Source: Helicobacter himalayensis
GTDB taxonomy: Bacteria > Campylobacterota > Campylobacteria > Campylobacterales > Helicobacteraceae
NCBI RefSeq assembly: GCF_001602095.1
Contig: NZ_CP014991.1
Span: forward strand, 1,765,937-1,829,936
Length of the DNA stretch: 64,000 nt
Reading direction: 5' to 3'
How positions within the stretch are numbered: the stretch's first letter is position 1; each line of letters begins with the position of its first letter. Below, piece after piece: positions 8,901-14,836 of this stretch. Position numbers and translations under genes: made by a program. Under the pieces are notes generated by a model. That model saw only the letters and a list, made by a program, of their open reading frames with translations, was not told the DNA's origin and ran no database searches.

Positions 8901-10219
8901 TCGGGCTTAAAGTCGTTGATAATAGATTTAATCACTGCTTCTTGCTTCACTACGCGCCCTTGTGTGTTACTTTTTGTGAAATTTGGCTTAATATCATCTA
9001 AATTGACAATCGCAAAGCTTGCTTCAAAAGGTGGCACATCATCTTTAAGAATTATCCGCGTATCTCGCAAAGGTTGATAAGGGATTGCCTCGCCTTTGCT
9101 TAAGCGGACTTCATCAACGCCTTTCCCTAAGCTCGCGTCTTTTTGCTCTTGAGCTAGTTTTATTTGTGCTTTTAGCTCTGCTTCTTTGCTCTGTGCGCGG
9201 GCTTCCCTTTGGGCTTCTTGTATTTCCGCTCTTACAATTTCGTCCGCGTCTTGTGTAGAAACAAGGGCTTTTTTAGTATTTGTAGCTGTAAATTTCTGTG
9301 TTAGTTTTTCCTCTAATTCCTCGTTTGCGAAATCCTCTAAAGCTTGGTTTATTTTCGCTTCATCGTAGCTCTTTGGGTTTGGGGTGTAGTTGCTCTCAAT
9401 TGTAAAAAGCCCTGTGCTTTCATCTTTTTGAATAAGGATTTTTTTACCCTGTGGTAAAGCAAAGCTTAGTAAATCTTGTGATTGCTTTAAATCTTGCGGG
9501 ATTTGTGTTAAAATACTTTCTGAGTAGAGAGGTGAGGAGCTATCTAAGTTTTTGCCTTGCCTTTGCGTTTGGAGTATTAACGGCTCTGTTATAAAATGGG
9601 GCTTAGCTAGCCTCTCTGCTTTTATTACTGCATTATCCTCTAGCTTGCCTTTTTCTTTATACATTGTTTTAAGTTTTAGCTCGTTATCTTTGGTGCTTAT
9701 GCTTTCTACAATAATATGATAGCCATTAATTTGTTTTCCGCTTATAAGAAATTTTTGCCCGCTTTTGTCTGTATTGATACCTTGCAAGTCAGCATTATTA
9801 ACAATATAAGCGTAGTCGCTAAGGTCTTGTGTCGTAATAGGTGGTTGCCCGCTTTTTTTAACTAACTCGCTTTGTGCGCCATGTCTTTTTAAAATGTGTT
9901 TTATAACACTGCCTCGCATCGTGATTTTGGCATTATCTAATCCTAAGCTTTCGTTTAAGTAAGGGGTAGCATTATCTATCCAAAGCTTTGCGTCCTTTTG
10001 CATAGCGTTGGTAAAAAGTTCAGCGTTTAGCTCTTGTGGTTGTGCCATTCTTAAAGGCGCGGTTTTGTCAAGTAAATCGCTTAAAAGGCTAATAAATTCC
10101 TCGCCTTTTTGTATCCCTGTGTAGCCTTGTGCGCTTAAAAGCTCTTTCACATCTGGTAAAGTGGTTTTTGAGTTTGTAAGTTCTGCTAGGGCTTTTTGAA
10201 TATTATTTAAGCAAAGCAT
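2927..10219 (-). CDS. Giant polyvalent phage protein with repeated nuclease-like modules (DUF3519/PBECR type)
   Basis: This 2,430-residue protein dominates the prophage. Residues about 95-200 resemble a phage-Barnase-EndoU-ColicinE5/D-RelE-like nuclease (core ITMRGSVIKHILKRHG). Residues about 400-475 look ParB/Srx-like (LPIITQDGLVISGNHRSQAI). A DUF3519-type unit, beginning DFGTNYPEFYH and containing FYRKDLEELSGNGDISLVWG, occurs three times near 830-980, 1445-1600 and 2025-2150. A second nuclease-like fold (R..Y...I...L..P, then IFAK) follows the first two units. Lys/Glu-rich linkers (KPKTTREILNEHKEQ) occur three times. By family analogy (Iyer and Aravind's polyvalent proteins) it may enter the host with phage DNA and act on RNA or defences; that is inference. 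A QPTLF motif occurs near 734 and at the C-terminus. Confidence 0.88.
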   Translation of the reverse strand: MLCLNNIQKALAELTNSKTTLPDVKELLSAQGYTGIQKGEEFISLLSDLLDKTAPLRMAQPQELNAELFTNAMQKDAKLWIDNATPYLNESLGLDNAKITMRGSVIKHILKRHGAQSELVKKSGQPPITTQDLSDYAYIVNNADLQGINTDKSGQKFLISGKQINGYHIIVESISTKDNELKLKTMYKEKGKLEDNAVIKAERLAKPHFITEPLILQTQRQGKNLDSSSPLYSESILTQIPQDLKQSQDLLSFALPQGKKILIQKDESTGLFTIESNYTPNPKSYDEAKINQALEDFANEELEEKLTQKFTATNTKKALVSTQDADEIVRAEIQEAQREARAQSKEAELKAQIKLAQEQKDASLGKGVDEVRLSKGEAIPYQPLRDTRIILKDDVPPFEASFAIVNLDDIKPNFTKSNTQGRVVKQEAVIKSIINDFKPELLFFREGGVDGLPIITQDGLVISGNHRSQAIREILSDSTYSLQAEAYKEATKDFLGVELQEGQAVVRVIKDNVRDDDILKLAFASNVGRESTMGEKALSNLSLYKDRIKSLPDNIESQDVEELKSLVAKHIDVQSKGLDTFNANLALLSNLAKNTENTDIIGALDSIKGDSELRVKIINMFVDNAGSFHNLTHSKILQDLELREHLANAIGFVGRAEESRAQDFAYLNREIDGFLSLSNEGKESAFLLDSNKINNLTAQALGLSLAKFSRQENPSGVLYEVLKDAPKELEKLTQPTLFGDGKALSEVNIYDFIEYLISTGQASSESSNLIKNLRALEAYAKANPHKVKSFTNEPAPKTQAETTTPDTSADQSPTQNQKSNNHLDNTHPTIHEDILQDFGTNYPEFYHKGAEALKHLLSTKEGQVQGAFYRKDLEELSGNGDISLVWGEITDKANHKGYGLAHIIEKHPEISAELLNDIIEKGEVRFRNNEAIQIIKDNYKVVLKPNWKGERSGNWIVTAYENEKGLSISSKPFTKADSLALNSNDTLPLSTLEQPKPKTTREILNEHKEQGLSAKETLKKIKENKELKETINAQEQEAQELWLKTFNLKSLDEEFIPNFEPEVKEALSPILKNENIHLGKGSLVKLQRENRLKYLDRIKPTLEAPDLIIKQQDGALIFAKDFNDKKHFTSISRQESGKWIVVSNAPKSENGLQNKIKVGGVKLYQAGGQINAHAPYEDIAKSNTLLDTHILPQKTQILDPEELKEREILEGFKKGANPKSFKEYEAKANAIRQRRKYLENVLEDYKPFLQQAQKELKELVGDSIKVTQESHDPIRYKRNFSKRVKNGEISLADIESFLFWKGNFLNDSVNASIWKSRLFKNLEDLNKQKAIREFFIRKAEEFSKFKGSKEDLEEELAGNNRKLVLLGKVYRERFRGILEAKDLLTSEGLLDSDYIKKYKKYYNDPNKESLQRYREEIQGILKITPNKDFGTNYAEYYHDGKKAVEKLLAEAEDFKARKQKGKTPPPLAEGERGRDFSGQVYGAFYRKDLEELSGNGDISLVWGEITDKANHKGYGLAHIIEKHPEISAELLNDIIEKGEVRFRNNEAIQIIKDNYKVVLKSNWKGERSGNWIVTAYENEKGLSISSKPFTKADSLALNSNDTLPLSTLEQPKPKTTREILNEHKEQGLSAKETLKKIKENKELKETINAQEQEAQELWLKTFNLKSLDEEFIPNFEPEVKEALSPILKDKPLKLNKKDFEKLVNKGRIKYINAIKDTLQNPQIIFKDESGDLIFAKEIDNKLFLTNISREYKEEFLSLSISPKKENTLLNKLEKAQEVYYNKLDSKLRDSSAHKAFTDVLSSANKSNEDILPQETLNIKKQPKPKSEKQKLKENEALVKEIFKNLNETTNTYEVGILGTNEKEIRTSIHKKIKGRDEIRLRKYNPLNDDAFYDYAPPKYFKMLFALEDKFLQIPSELKADKFLEGKFDAIKKEELEQIELFQVRTLYKKMRRNALQGEAYDLNLEDLDALEYIKFNDKINIRELFGQAARPNPSDYFVPQSKKPYKQMYEVTKKQLEELQRAHPNKDFGTNYPEFYATKGRAIEHLLKTKSGQVYGAFYRKDLEELSGNGDISLVWGDSNLGLKHILQRRTEDFLQQGLNDKEAQKKALEFVKSLPSIIEKGKVRKEQTRAFIELDNDLSVIALDYKGEPNNWILTAYKKEDALNPADSHQIKHNTNTSSETRASGEHDILPQESIKKDFEAQEITQSEEFKEEVLKTLETLKKEGYSGIPPISAITKKLETIYSVKHAKELEKIRKNLFDFFVKILPTHPKYDIAILLNFVVRNDPESAYNNIMRHLNSEVFSEKAQKQADKLLQHEEQIKEIIFNPDALKVLENLINIENFHDKANILGSAENKRMQEIIQELHHKKEQPKPKTTREILNEHKEQGLSAKETLKKIKENKELKETINAQEQAQDFAQAHKEQTQPTLF
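5156..5776 (-). repeat. Direct repeat copy 2 inside the giant gene
   Basis: A 621-bp segment that is the same as 7004-7624 at an offset of 1,848 bp, apart from one difference I could find (Ser versus Pro codon near 5529/7377). It encodes the C-terminal part of a DUF3519-type unit, the Lys/Glu-rich linker and the start of the second nuclease-like domain. The near identity implies recent duplication or gene conversion. Confidence 0.93.
5793..5840 (-). repeat. In-frame palindromic insertion in one nuclease unit
   Basis: The middle unit carries about 25 extra residues (TPPPLAEGERGRDF) absent from the equivalent place in the other two units. At DNA level this is a palindrome, CCCCCTCC (5809-5816) and GGAGGGGG (5823-5830), with extra C-runs beside it. 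It looks like a small palindromic repeat that landed in frame. Confidence 0.6.
7004..7624 (-). repeat. Direct repeat copy 1 inside the giant gene
   Basis: Partner of 5156-5776. A shorter third copy of the linker part lies near 2980-3112, and a third copy of the FYRKDLEEL core lies near 3985-4070. Module shuffling within one gene is therefore visible at the nucleotide level. Confidence 0.93.
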
Positions 10220-10244
10220 TGTCCGCCTTTTTTTTTACTTTTAA

Positions 10245-10280
10245 TGTATAAAAAAAAGGGTTTTTTTGTAAGGGTTAAAA
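10245..10280 (-). promoter_or_regulatory. Prophage promoter-like element P2 (before the giant gene)
   Basis: Minus strand: TTTTAACCCTTAC, then CCCTTTTTTTTATAC, with AACCC and ATA in the same register as P1, P3 and P4. The giant gene's ATG (10219) follows about 30 bp later behind an AAAAAAAAAGGCGG ribosome site. Confidence 0.5.
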
Positions 10281-10305
10281 TAGATTATTTTGTAGTCATA
10301 AAATT

Positions 10306-10626
10306 TTATGGTTGGTTAAAAATCTCTAAAGCCTGCTCTAAACTCTTAAGCTTTGCTTCGCAACTTTCATCTTTATGCACTTCCAAAACACTTTCATATT
10401 TTGCCTTTGAGTATGCATTAAGGCTTTCTAAATCGCATTTATAGTTTTGTGTATCTAGGCTTAGGGCTTGTATTGCTTTATTTTGTGAATGAATGAGACC
10501 CTCGCTTTGTGCTAATTTCGCTTTAAGCTCTCCCATTTCTTTTAAGGTTTTGCCTAAATACGCACCTAAGCTAAAGCTAAGCACGATTAAAACAATTGCA
10601 AAGCTTAGAATAAATTTATTTATCAT
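10306..10626 (-). CDS. Small membrane-anchored coiled-coil protein, spanin-like
   Basis: A 106-residue protein with one N-terminal transmembrane segment (ILSFAIVLIVLSFSLGAYLG, residues 5-24) followed by a charged helical region with heptad character and two cysteines. This is the layout of an inner-membrane spanin (Rz). It is the last small gene of the lysis block before the giant gene. Since another protein of the same layout lies at 10943-11272, one of the two may do something else, such as superinfection exclusion. The start is supported by an AAGGGATTCT ribosome site. Confidence 0.55.
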   Translation of the reverse strand: MINKFILSFAIVLIVLSFSLGAYLGKTLKEMGELKAKLAQSEGLIHSQNKAIQALSLDTQNYKCDLESLNAYSKAKYESVLEVHKDESCEAKLKSLEQALEIFNQP

Positions 10627-10720
10627 TAGAATCCCTTTTTTAAATTGTATCGCCTCGCGCGCATAGCTACATTTTTTTAATTATTGAGATTTGCGGTTTT
10701 TAGAGTGTGCAATGAGAATT

Positions 10721-10936
10721 CTAAGAATCTCCCCTGCAAAACGCTAAATCCCTCTCTAAGCCCTCTGTGTAAATCAAAATATCTTTTAAAAATGTAGTGA
10801 TATTGCCTTGATTTTTAGGCTTTTCTCGCTTTGGCACATCGCATTTTATTGGCACTTTGACTTCTTTATATACATAATGTGGCGCGCAAGCATTAAGAAT
10901 AAAAGCACAAGGCACAAGAATAAGGGCGACTCTCAT
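10721..10936 (-). CDS. Small phage lipoprotein, probable outer-membrane spanin (Rz1-like)
   Basis: A 71-residue protein with a lipoprotein signal ending in ILNAC (lipobox Cys 17), followed by a short periplasmic segment rich in Lys and Pro. Outer-membrane spanins are small lipoproteins of this kind encoded beside an inner-membrane partner. The gene starts 6 bp after the stop of 10943-11272, suggesting translational coupling. Its function as a spanin is inferred from layout, not from recognised sequence similarity. Confidence 0.6.
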   Translation of the reverse strand: MRVALILVPCAFILNACAPHYVYKEVKVPIKCDVPKREKPKNQGNITTFLKDILIYTEGLERDLAFCRGDS

Positions 10937-10942
10937 TCCAAC

Positions 10943-11272
10943 TCACTCATATTTGTTTTTTAAGAAGTCTTTAAAAGATTCTTTTTCTGTTTCGCTTCCA
11001 ATGTCTTGTGAATCAATTCTCAAACCTAGTTGCTCTAAAACTTTTCTATATTTTTCGCTTTCTTTCATACTCGCTTCAAAAGCGTCTAACCTTTCTAAAA
11101 GCTCTTTATTATCATTGATTGTTGCGATTTGTTTGGCTTCGCATACAAGTAGCAAATCGCTTGCTTTTTGGTATTTATTCCAAAGCTCAATGGTCTTAGC
11201 AAAAGCCAAAGCAAATAAAAAAAACACAAATCCCGCAAAAGTATATAATGCTTTTTTGTATCCCACTCTCAT
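10943..11272 (-). CDS. Membrane-anchored coiled-coil protein, probable inner-membrane spanin (Rz-like)
   Basis: A 109-residue protein: a short basic cytoplasmic end, one transmembrane helix (about residues 9-27, LYTFAGFVFFLFALAFAKT), then a long helical, charged periplasmic tail. It overlaps the holin-like gene by 4 bp and is followed after 6 bp by a small lipoprotein, the usual order of holin, Rz, Rz1. The overlap arrangement supports a co-translated lysis cassette. Confidence 0.6.
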   Translation of the reverse strand: MRVGYKKALYTFAGFVFFLFALAFAKTIELWNKYQKASDLLLVCEAKQIATINDNKELLERLDAFEASMKESEKYRKVLEQLGLRIDSQDIGSETEKESFKDFLKNKYE

Positions 11273-11589
11273 TTTTTCTCTCCTTTGTTAGATTTTAGCG
11301 CGATAAGCTTTTGCACGATTTCAATGGCATTGTCGATTCCAAAGTATCCCACTGCCGCGCTTAATCCCACTTGCGCTAAATATGGTAAATCTGTCGCGCT
11401 TAAAATTGAAAAAGTGATTAAAGCTAAAAATGCGCTTGTAGCCACTATTTTCAAACTAAGCTTTAAGTCTCTGTTGCCCTTTTCTTGTCCTAGATAGTTC
11501 ATACACCCTGCTAAAAGTGCTACGACACTAACCGGTAAAAGTTCCATATAATAAGTTAAATTTGGAAAAAATATTAAAAGTTGCTCCAT
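11269..11589 (-). CDS. Phage holin-like membrane protein
   Basis: A 106-residue protein with three likely membrane segments (about 13-30, 46-64 and 70-90) and a highly charged C-terminus (KSNKGEKK), the pattern of class I-like phage holins. It lies between a DUF5675 gene and spanin-like genes. Holins time host lysis by permeabilising the inner membrane. The start is preceded by AAAGGAAC. The family call rests on topology and position. Confidence 0.65.
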   Translation of the reverse strand: MEQLLIFFPNLTYYMELLPVSVVALLAGCMNYLGQEKGNRDLKLSLKIVATSAFLALITFSILSATDLPYLAQVGLSAAVGYFGIDNAIEIVQKLIALKSNKGEKK

Positions 11590-11628
11590 ATTTTTGTTCC
11601 TTTTTTTTAATGAAGCCTACAAAATTAT

Positions 11629-12126
11629 CTAACCTATAATCTCCTTAACTTCCAAAGTGAAGTTTTCAACGCCTGCTTTTTCTACAAGCGCATAAAAGTC
11701 TCTCACTGCGTCAGTGCTCCTGCCACCTGTGCCATTCCCATTATCTGCATAGTTTAAAAGCAAGCAACCCTCTGTATCCTGTGGATAGTTTCCTATGTGA
11801 ATGTGAATGCGCCTTTCTTTAAAGCTTGGCAGTTCGTCAGTGTAAAGGCTTAAAACGCGCGGGGCGTATTCTTTTGGCAAGCTTACGCTAGATTGTGTCC
11901 AATAAAGTTTATACACTCTTGGTATTATGCGCTTATCTTGTCGCGGGGTGTCTGTGCTGGGACCGATATTCTCAACACAAAAGCAAGAAAATACCTCTTT
12001 GTTTTCATCATCAAAAACTTTAAAGCTTCCGATTGTAGAATCTTCCTCTTTATAAACTTTTCCTGCTTTTGGTGGCTTTTGAATATTTTTATATTCTTTT
12101 TGTCTTTGTAAAATTATATGAAACAT
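11629..12126 (-). CDS. DUF5675 family protein, lysis-block
   Basis: A 165-residue protein without a signal peptide. Residues about 120-145 carry the DUF5675 signature (HIHIGNYPQDTEGCLLL), with conserved His and Cys that recall the L,D-transpeptidase/murein-active folds. DUF5675 proteins are common in phages and secretion-linked loci, and a cell-wall role has been suggested. Here it occupies the place an endolysin would have, directly before the holin, so it is a candidate lysis enzyme. No other endolysin is visible in the window. Confidence 0.78.
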   Translation of the reverse strand: MFHIILQRQKEYKNIQKPPKAGKVYKEEDSTIGSFKVFDDENKEVFSCFCVENIGPSTDTPRQDKRIIPRVYKLYWTQSSVSLPKEYAPRVLSLYTDELPSFKERRIHIHIGNYPQDTEGCLLLNYADNGNGTGGRSTDAVRDFYALVEKAGVENFTLEVKEIIG

Positions 12127-12154
12127 TCTCTACTCCTAAAAAATAAAAAAAAGA

Positions 12155-12191
12155 GTTTATAAAAAAAATGAATAGTTAAAAAGGGTTAAAA
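12155..12191 (-). promoter_or_regulatory. Prophage promoter-like element P3 (before DUF5675 and lysis genes)
   Basis: Minus strand: TTTTTAACCCTTTTTAAC, then CATTTTTTTTATAAAC, in the same AACCC-to-ATA register as the other three sites. The DUF5675 start codon lies about 30 bp downstream behind a TAGGAGTAGAG ribosome site. Confidence 0.5.
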
Positions 12192-12258
12192 AGAAAGAAT
12201 TACCCGGGCTAAAAATAAAGGGGTATGTGGGGTGTAGCAAAATCATCTAGCCCGGGTA
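12188..12258 (-). terminator. Putative terminator hairpin of the prophage non-coding region
   Basis: TACCCGGGCTA at 12201-12211 is perfectly complementary to TAGCCCGGGTA at 12248-12258 (11-bp stem, 36-nt loop). On the minus strand it is followed by ATTCTTTCTTTTT. The loop is long for an intrinsic terminator. Each arm contains the palindrome CCCGGG, so paired operator sites are an alternative. Confidence 0.45.
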
Positions 12259-12452
12259 AAACACTTGGGAGAAATCCAAAACCAACCACTTATCATTTTA
12301 GAAACTTCCAGCTTGAGTTGAGTGTAGCCCCCTTTTATCATATTGAGTAATCCCTTAACTCAATGACAAAAAAAGCGCGTTTGGCACAAAAGCTCTATAA
12401 TGACAAAACCACAAAGGCTAAGGGTAGTGTGTAGGCTTCACTACCCTCGAAT
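12190..12452 (-). ncRNA. Candidate prophage structured RNA, about 260 nt
   Basis: The 361-bp gap between primase and DUF5675 holds no convincing gene but has the parts of an RNA gene in order on the minus strand. A promoter-like element (P4) is followed, a few bases after the expected start, by a 9-bp perfect hairpin (arms 12439-12447 and 12421-12429, 9-nt loop). A second hairpin with 7-bp arms (ATTGAGT/ACTCAAT, about 12342-12364) follows, then the CCCGGG-containing hairpin and a T-rich run. Ends are predicted, not known. It could instead be a long leader of the lysis operon. Confidence 0.4.
12243..12341 (-). CDS. Possible 32-residue ORF inside the non-coding region
   Basis: An ATG at 12341, preceded at 9 bases by AAGGGA, opens a frame of 32 codons (begins MIKGGYTQLKLEV) that ends inside the CCCGGG hairpin arm. 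The composition is protein-like but the ORF is too short to judge. It competes with the RNA-gene reading of the same interval, and both could be true. Confidence 0.2.
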   Translation of the reverse strand: MIKGGYTQLKLEVSKMISGWFWISPKCFTRAR

Positions 12453-12457
12453 AAAAG

Positions 12458-12493
12458 TTTATAAAAACTAGAAAATAATTTAAAGGGTTAAAA
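12458..12493 (-). promoter_or_regulatory. Prophage promoter-like element P4 (no coding gene directly downstream)
   Basis: Minus strand: TTTTTTAACCCTTTAAA, then TAGTTTTTATAAAC, with ATA beginning 27 bases after the first A of AACCC, the same register as P1-P3. It overlaps the primase stop codon. Unlike the others, no gene starts for more than 300 bp, pointing to an RNA product. Confidence 0.5.
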
Positions 12494-14125
12494 AATTTCC
12501 ATTGTTTGTAATTCTTGTTGCTTCTCTTGTATGGAAATGTTTAACGCGCAAAGTAGTGGAATGTCTTTTTTTATCCTCGCTACTGCAAATTTTGATTTTA
12601 AATGATAAATCTGTGCATTAAGTAGCTCTTTGTAAAAGCTATCAACATCAAAAATATTTAAACTTTCATCAAGGGCGATTTTTAACGCGTTTTGTGGAAT
12701 TTCTTTTGTTTGTAAAAAGCTTTGCACTGCCTCTTTTAGCTCTTTGTTTAAAAAGTCTAGGTCGGTGTTTTGTGCAATGTATGCGCATTCTTTATTATTA
12801 AAAATCGCATAAGCAAGGGCGTTAAAGCGTTCATCTTTAGGCGTGTGCTGGATTATAGGTGCTGAATAAAAAAAGCTCGGGTCTATTTTTGTAATAGTGC
12901 TTATTTGTTCTATTAAAGATTGTTTTTGAAAAAAGGCTGTTTCATTTTTCACTAAATCTTTTAAATAGAAAAGCAAATTGTCTTTTTCTTTGGGACTTTT
13001 GGCTTTTTTGAAATGGTAATAAATATAAAACTTCAAGGCACTTATTTTTTTTAATCCTTTGCTTAATCCCTGCTCTCGCGCCTCTTGGTTTAAATCTAAA
13101 AGCTCTTTGGTGTAAAACTCGTTTATATCTTTGTGGGTTTTATCCAAAAGCAAACAAGAAATAGAGTAAATCTTTTGCTTAAAAAGCGCGTCGATTGCTC
13201 TTATTTGTGCCTTTTCTCCTGCTTCATCATTATCAAAAAAAAGTGTAAAGCTCACTTCATTGTCAATTTTATAAATCGCGTTTATATGGTTGAGATTAAA
13301 AGCTGTCCCGCTTGTTGCTATTGCGTTTTTAAATCCTAGTTTATGCAAAGTGATTGCATCAAGATAGCCCTCGCAAATAATTGCCTCTTGTGTGTTTTTA
13401 ATATGCGATTTTGCAAAAGAATACAAATAAAGGCACTCGCTTTTTTTGAATAAAAAACTTTCGCTTGAATTGTAATATTTTGGCGCGTTCTTAAAATTGA
13501 TGTAAGGGTGTGTGCGTCCGCTTAATCCTACAATATGGTGCGTTTGGTCTCGTAAAGCAAAAAGAATGCGATGTGCAAAAGGTGTATAGCTTCCTCTTGT
13601 TTGAGATTGTTTTAATAATCCTAAATCTAGGGCTTCTTTTAAAGTGAAAATACTTAAAATTTCCTCTTTTGTCGGCGCGTATCCTATACTAAAATATTCT
13701 AAGTCCTCTTTAGTCAATCCTCGATTAAAGCAGTAGTTGCTAACTTGCGCATTTGCTAAAAGACTATTTTTTGCAAGTTGCATAAGGCTTTCATATTTAG
13801 TAAAAAGGCTTTTTTTATCTTGCTTTGGCGCGCCTTTTTTGTCATAAATTGGAGTAATCCCGCTTATCTCTGCTACTTCCTCGATTGCCTCTTTAAAGTC
13901 TAGTTGCTTATACTCTTGCACAAATTTAAACACATCGCCACTTTTCCCGCAACCAAAGCAAGTAAAAATCTGCTTTGCTGGGCTTACAATGAAACTCGCG
14001 CTTTTTTCATTGTGAAAAGGGCAGTTTGCTTGATAGTTCGCGCCTGCCCTTTTTAAAGGTAAATACTGCTCGATAATTCCTACAATATCGGCTCTTGCTT
14101 TAATCTCGCTAATATTTGTAATCAT
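12488..14125 (-). CDS. DnaG-type phage primase
   Basis: A 545-residue primase that would make RNA primers for phage replication. An N-terminal CHC2 zinc finger is clear: Cys35, His38, Cys56, Cys59 (NCPFHNEKSAS, CFGCGKSGDVF). A Toprim catalytic core follows with the metal-binding Glu in ICEGYLDA (about 252) and the acidic pair in FFDNDEAG (298, 300). The C-terminal 230 residues are helical and lack a helicase domain. The start overlaps the preceding small gene by 4 bp (ATGA). A separate DnaB-like helicase is encoded upstream. Confidence 0.93.
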   Translation of the reverse strand: MITNISEIKARADIVGIIEQYLPLKRAGANYQANCPFHNEKSASFIVSPAKQIFTCFGCGKSGDVFKFVQEYKQLDFKEAIEEVAEISGITPIYDKKGAPKQDKKSLFTKYESLMQLAKNSLLANAQVSNYCFNRGLTKEDLEYFSIGYAPTKEEILSIFTLKEALDLGLLKQSQTRGSYTPFAHRILFALRDQTHHIVGLSGRTHPYINFKNAPKYYNSSESFLFKKSECLYLYSFAKSHIKNTQEAIICEGYLDAITLHKLGFKNAIATSGTAFNLNHINAIYKIDNEVSFTLFFDNDEAGEKAQIRAIDALFKQKIYSISCLLLDKTHKDINEFYTKELLDLNQEAREQGLSKGLKKISALKFYIYYHFKKAKSPKEKDNLLFYLKDLVKNETAFFQKQSLIEQISTITKIDPSFFYSAPIIQHTPKDERFNALAYAIFNNKECAYIAQNTDLDFLNKELKEAVQSFLQTKEIPQNALKIALDESLNIFDVDSFYKELLNAQIYHLKSKFAVARIKKDIPLLCALNISIQEKQQELQTMEIF

Positions 14126-14316
14126 CGTTCGTCCTTATTCGCGCGATAAATTAGGTTATTTTCATACAAAGATGTAAGATAATCTTGTAGGCATAAAATC
14201 AAGTAATGATTTTTGCTTGTCTTGTGTTTTCTTGCCTGCTTGTTTATGCGCCTTATATTTGCCTTTATGAGTAAAAACTTTTTTCGCTTTTTTGGGCTTA
14301 AATCTTTTGTTGGCAT
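14122..14316 (-). CDS. Small basic phage protein overlapping the primase start
   Basis: A 64-residue Lys/Arg-rich protein starting at the ATG at 14316, which has an excellent ribosome site (GAGGGGGG). A longer form from 14349 is possible but has no such site. Its stop overlaps the primase ATG as ATGA, typical of coupled translation. It overlaps the RHH-like gene (14162-14461) in another frame for 155 bp. I do not recognise the family. A frameshifted fusion of the two is possible. Confidence 0.5.
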   Translation of the reverse strand: MPTKDLSPKKRKKFLLIKANIRRINKQARKHKTSKNHYLILCLQDYLTSLYENNLIYRANKDER

Positions 14317-14461
14317 TGTCAAATCCCCCCTCTTGTGCATAAATCGCACGATTAACTAAAATCGACCTGCTAATTCCTAAAAGTTCGCTTGCAAAATCAA
14401 GCTCGCTTAAGAATTTTTCGCTTAAATAAAAGCTTGTGCTATGCTCTTTTATAGCTTTCAT
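14162..14461 (-). CDS. Ribbon-helix-helix-like small phage protein
   Basis: A 99-residue protein. Residues 8-42 (STSFYLSEKFLSELDFA, then GISRSILVNRAI) match the beta-strand, helix, turn, helix pattern of ribbon-helix-helix DNA-binding proteins. The rest is Lys-rich low complexity. It overlaps the upstream gene by 23 bp and the following 64-residue gene by 155 bp, so the C-terminal half may not be the true product if a frameshift joins the frames. A regulator of the replication module is a reasonable guess. Confidence 0.55.
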   Translation of the reverse strand: MKAIKEHSTSFYLSEKFLSELDFASELLGISRSILVNRAIYAQEGGFDNANKRFKPKKAKKVFTHKGKYKAHKQAGKKTQDKQKSLLDFMPTRLSYIFV

Positions 14462-14825
14462 TTGCTTCCACCTCTTCTAGCCATTGCAATCCTAACTCTT
14501 TTGCCCTTTTGTCAAAAAAAAACTTTTGCAAAAGGCATTCTTCCTCGTATCGTGTGCCTTTGAAATTCTTAATCTTTGCCACGCTTGCCTCGAAATCTGC
14601 TTGCTTTTGTAGGCATTCCTTGAGAGTTATAAAAAAATCATTAGCGTAAATTCTGCGCTTGGGGCTTTTCATAAGTTCTAAGCAAAGGCTGTCTAAAAGC
14701 CCGCTGTCCTCTGGTTTGTGTTCGTCAATGTGTGATAAAAAAAACTGCATTTTTTCACAAGCAAAGGCATTAAGCTCGATTCTAGCGTCGCTTTGGATAT
14801 TGTGTAAAAACTCGTTTCTTAGCAT
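14439..14825 (-). CDS. Hypothetical phage protein in replication operon
   Basis: A 128-residue, mostly helical, acidic-to-neutral protein with a central KSPKRRIYANDF segment. No motif is recognised. It lies 11 bp after the winged-helix replication gene and overlaps the next gene by 23 bp, so it is surely part of the replication operon. A helicase-loader or replication accessory role fits the position only. Confidence 0.6.
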   Translation of the reverse strand: MLRNEFLHNIQSDARIELNAFACEKMQFFLSHIDEHKPEDSGLLDSLCLELMKSPKRRIYANDFFITLKECLQKQADFEASVAKIKNFKGTRYEEECLLQKFFFDKRAKELGLQWLEEVEANESYKRA

Positions 14826-14836
14826 TTCCCACTCTC

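Noticed and set aside
2955..9368. Plus-strand ORFs antisense to the giant gene, several Ser/Phe/Leu-rich
   Set aside because: They are frame shadows of the Lys/Glu-rich minus-strand coding sequence, lack ribosome sites, and repeat only because the giant gene repeats.
12201..12258. Paired CCCGGG sites as phage attachment core
   Set aside because: They lie far inside the prophage and are inverted, not direct; terminator or operator use is more plausible.
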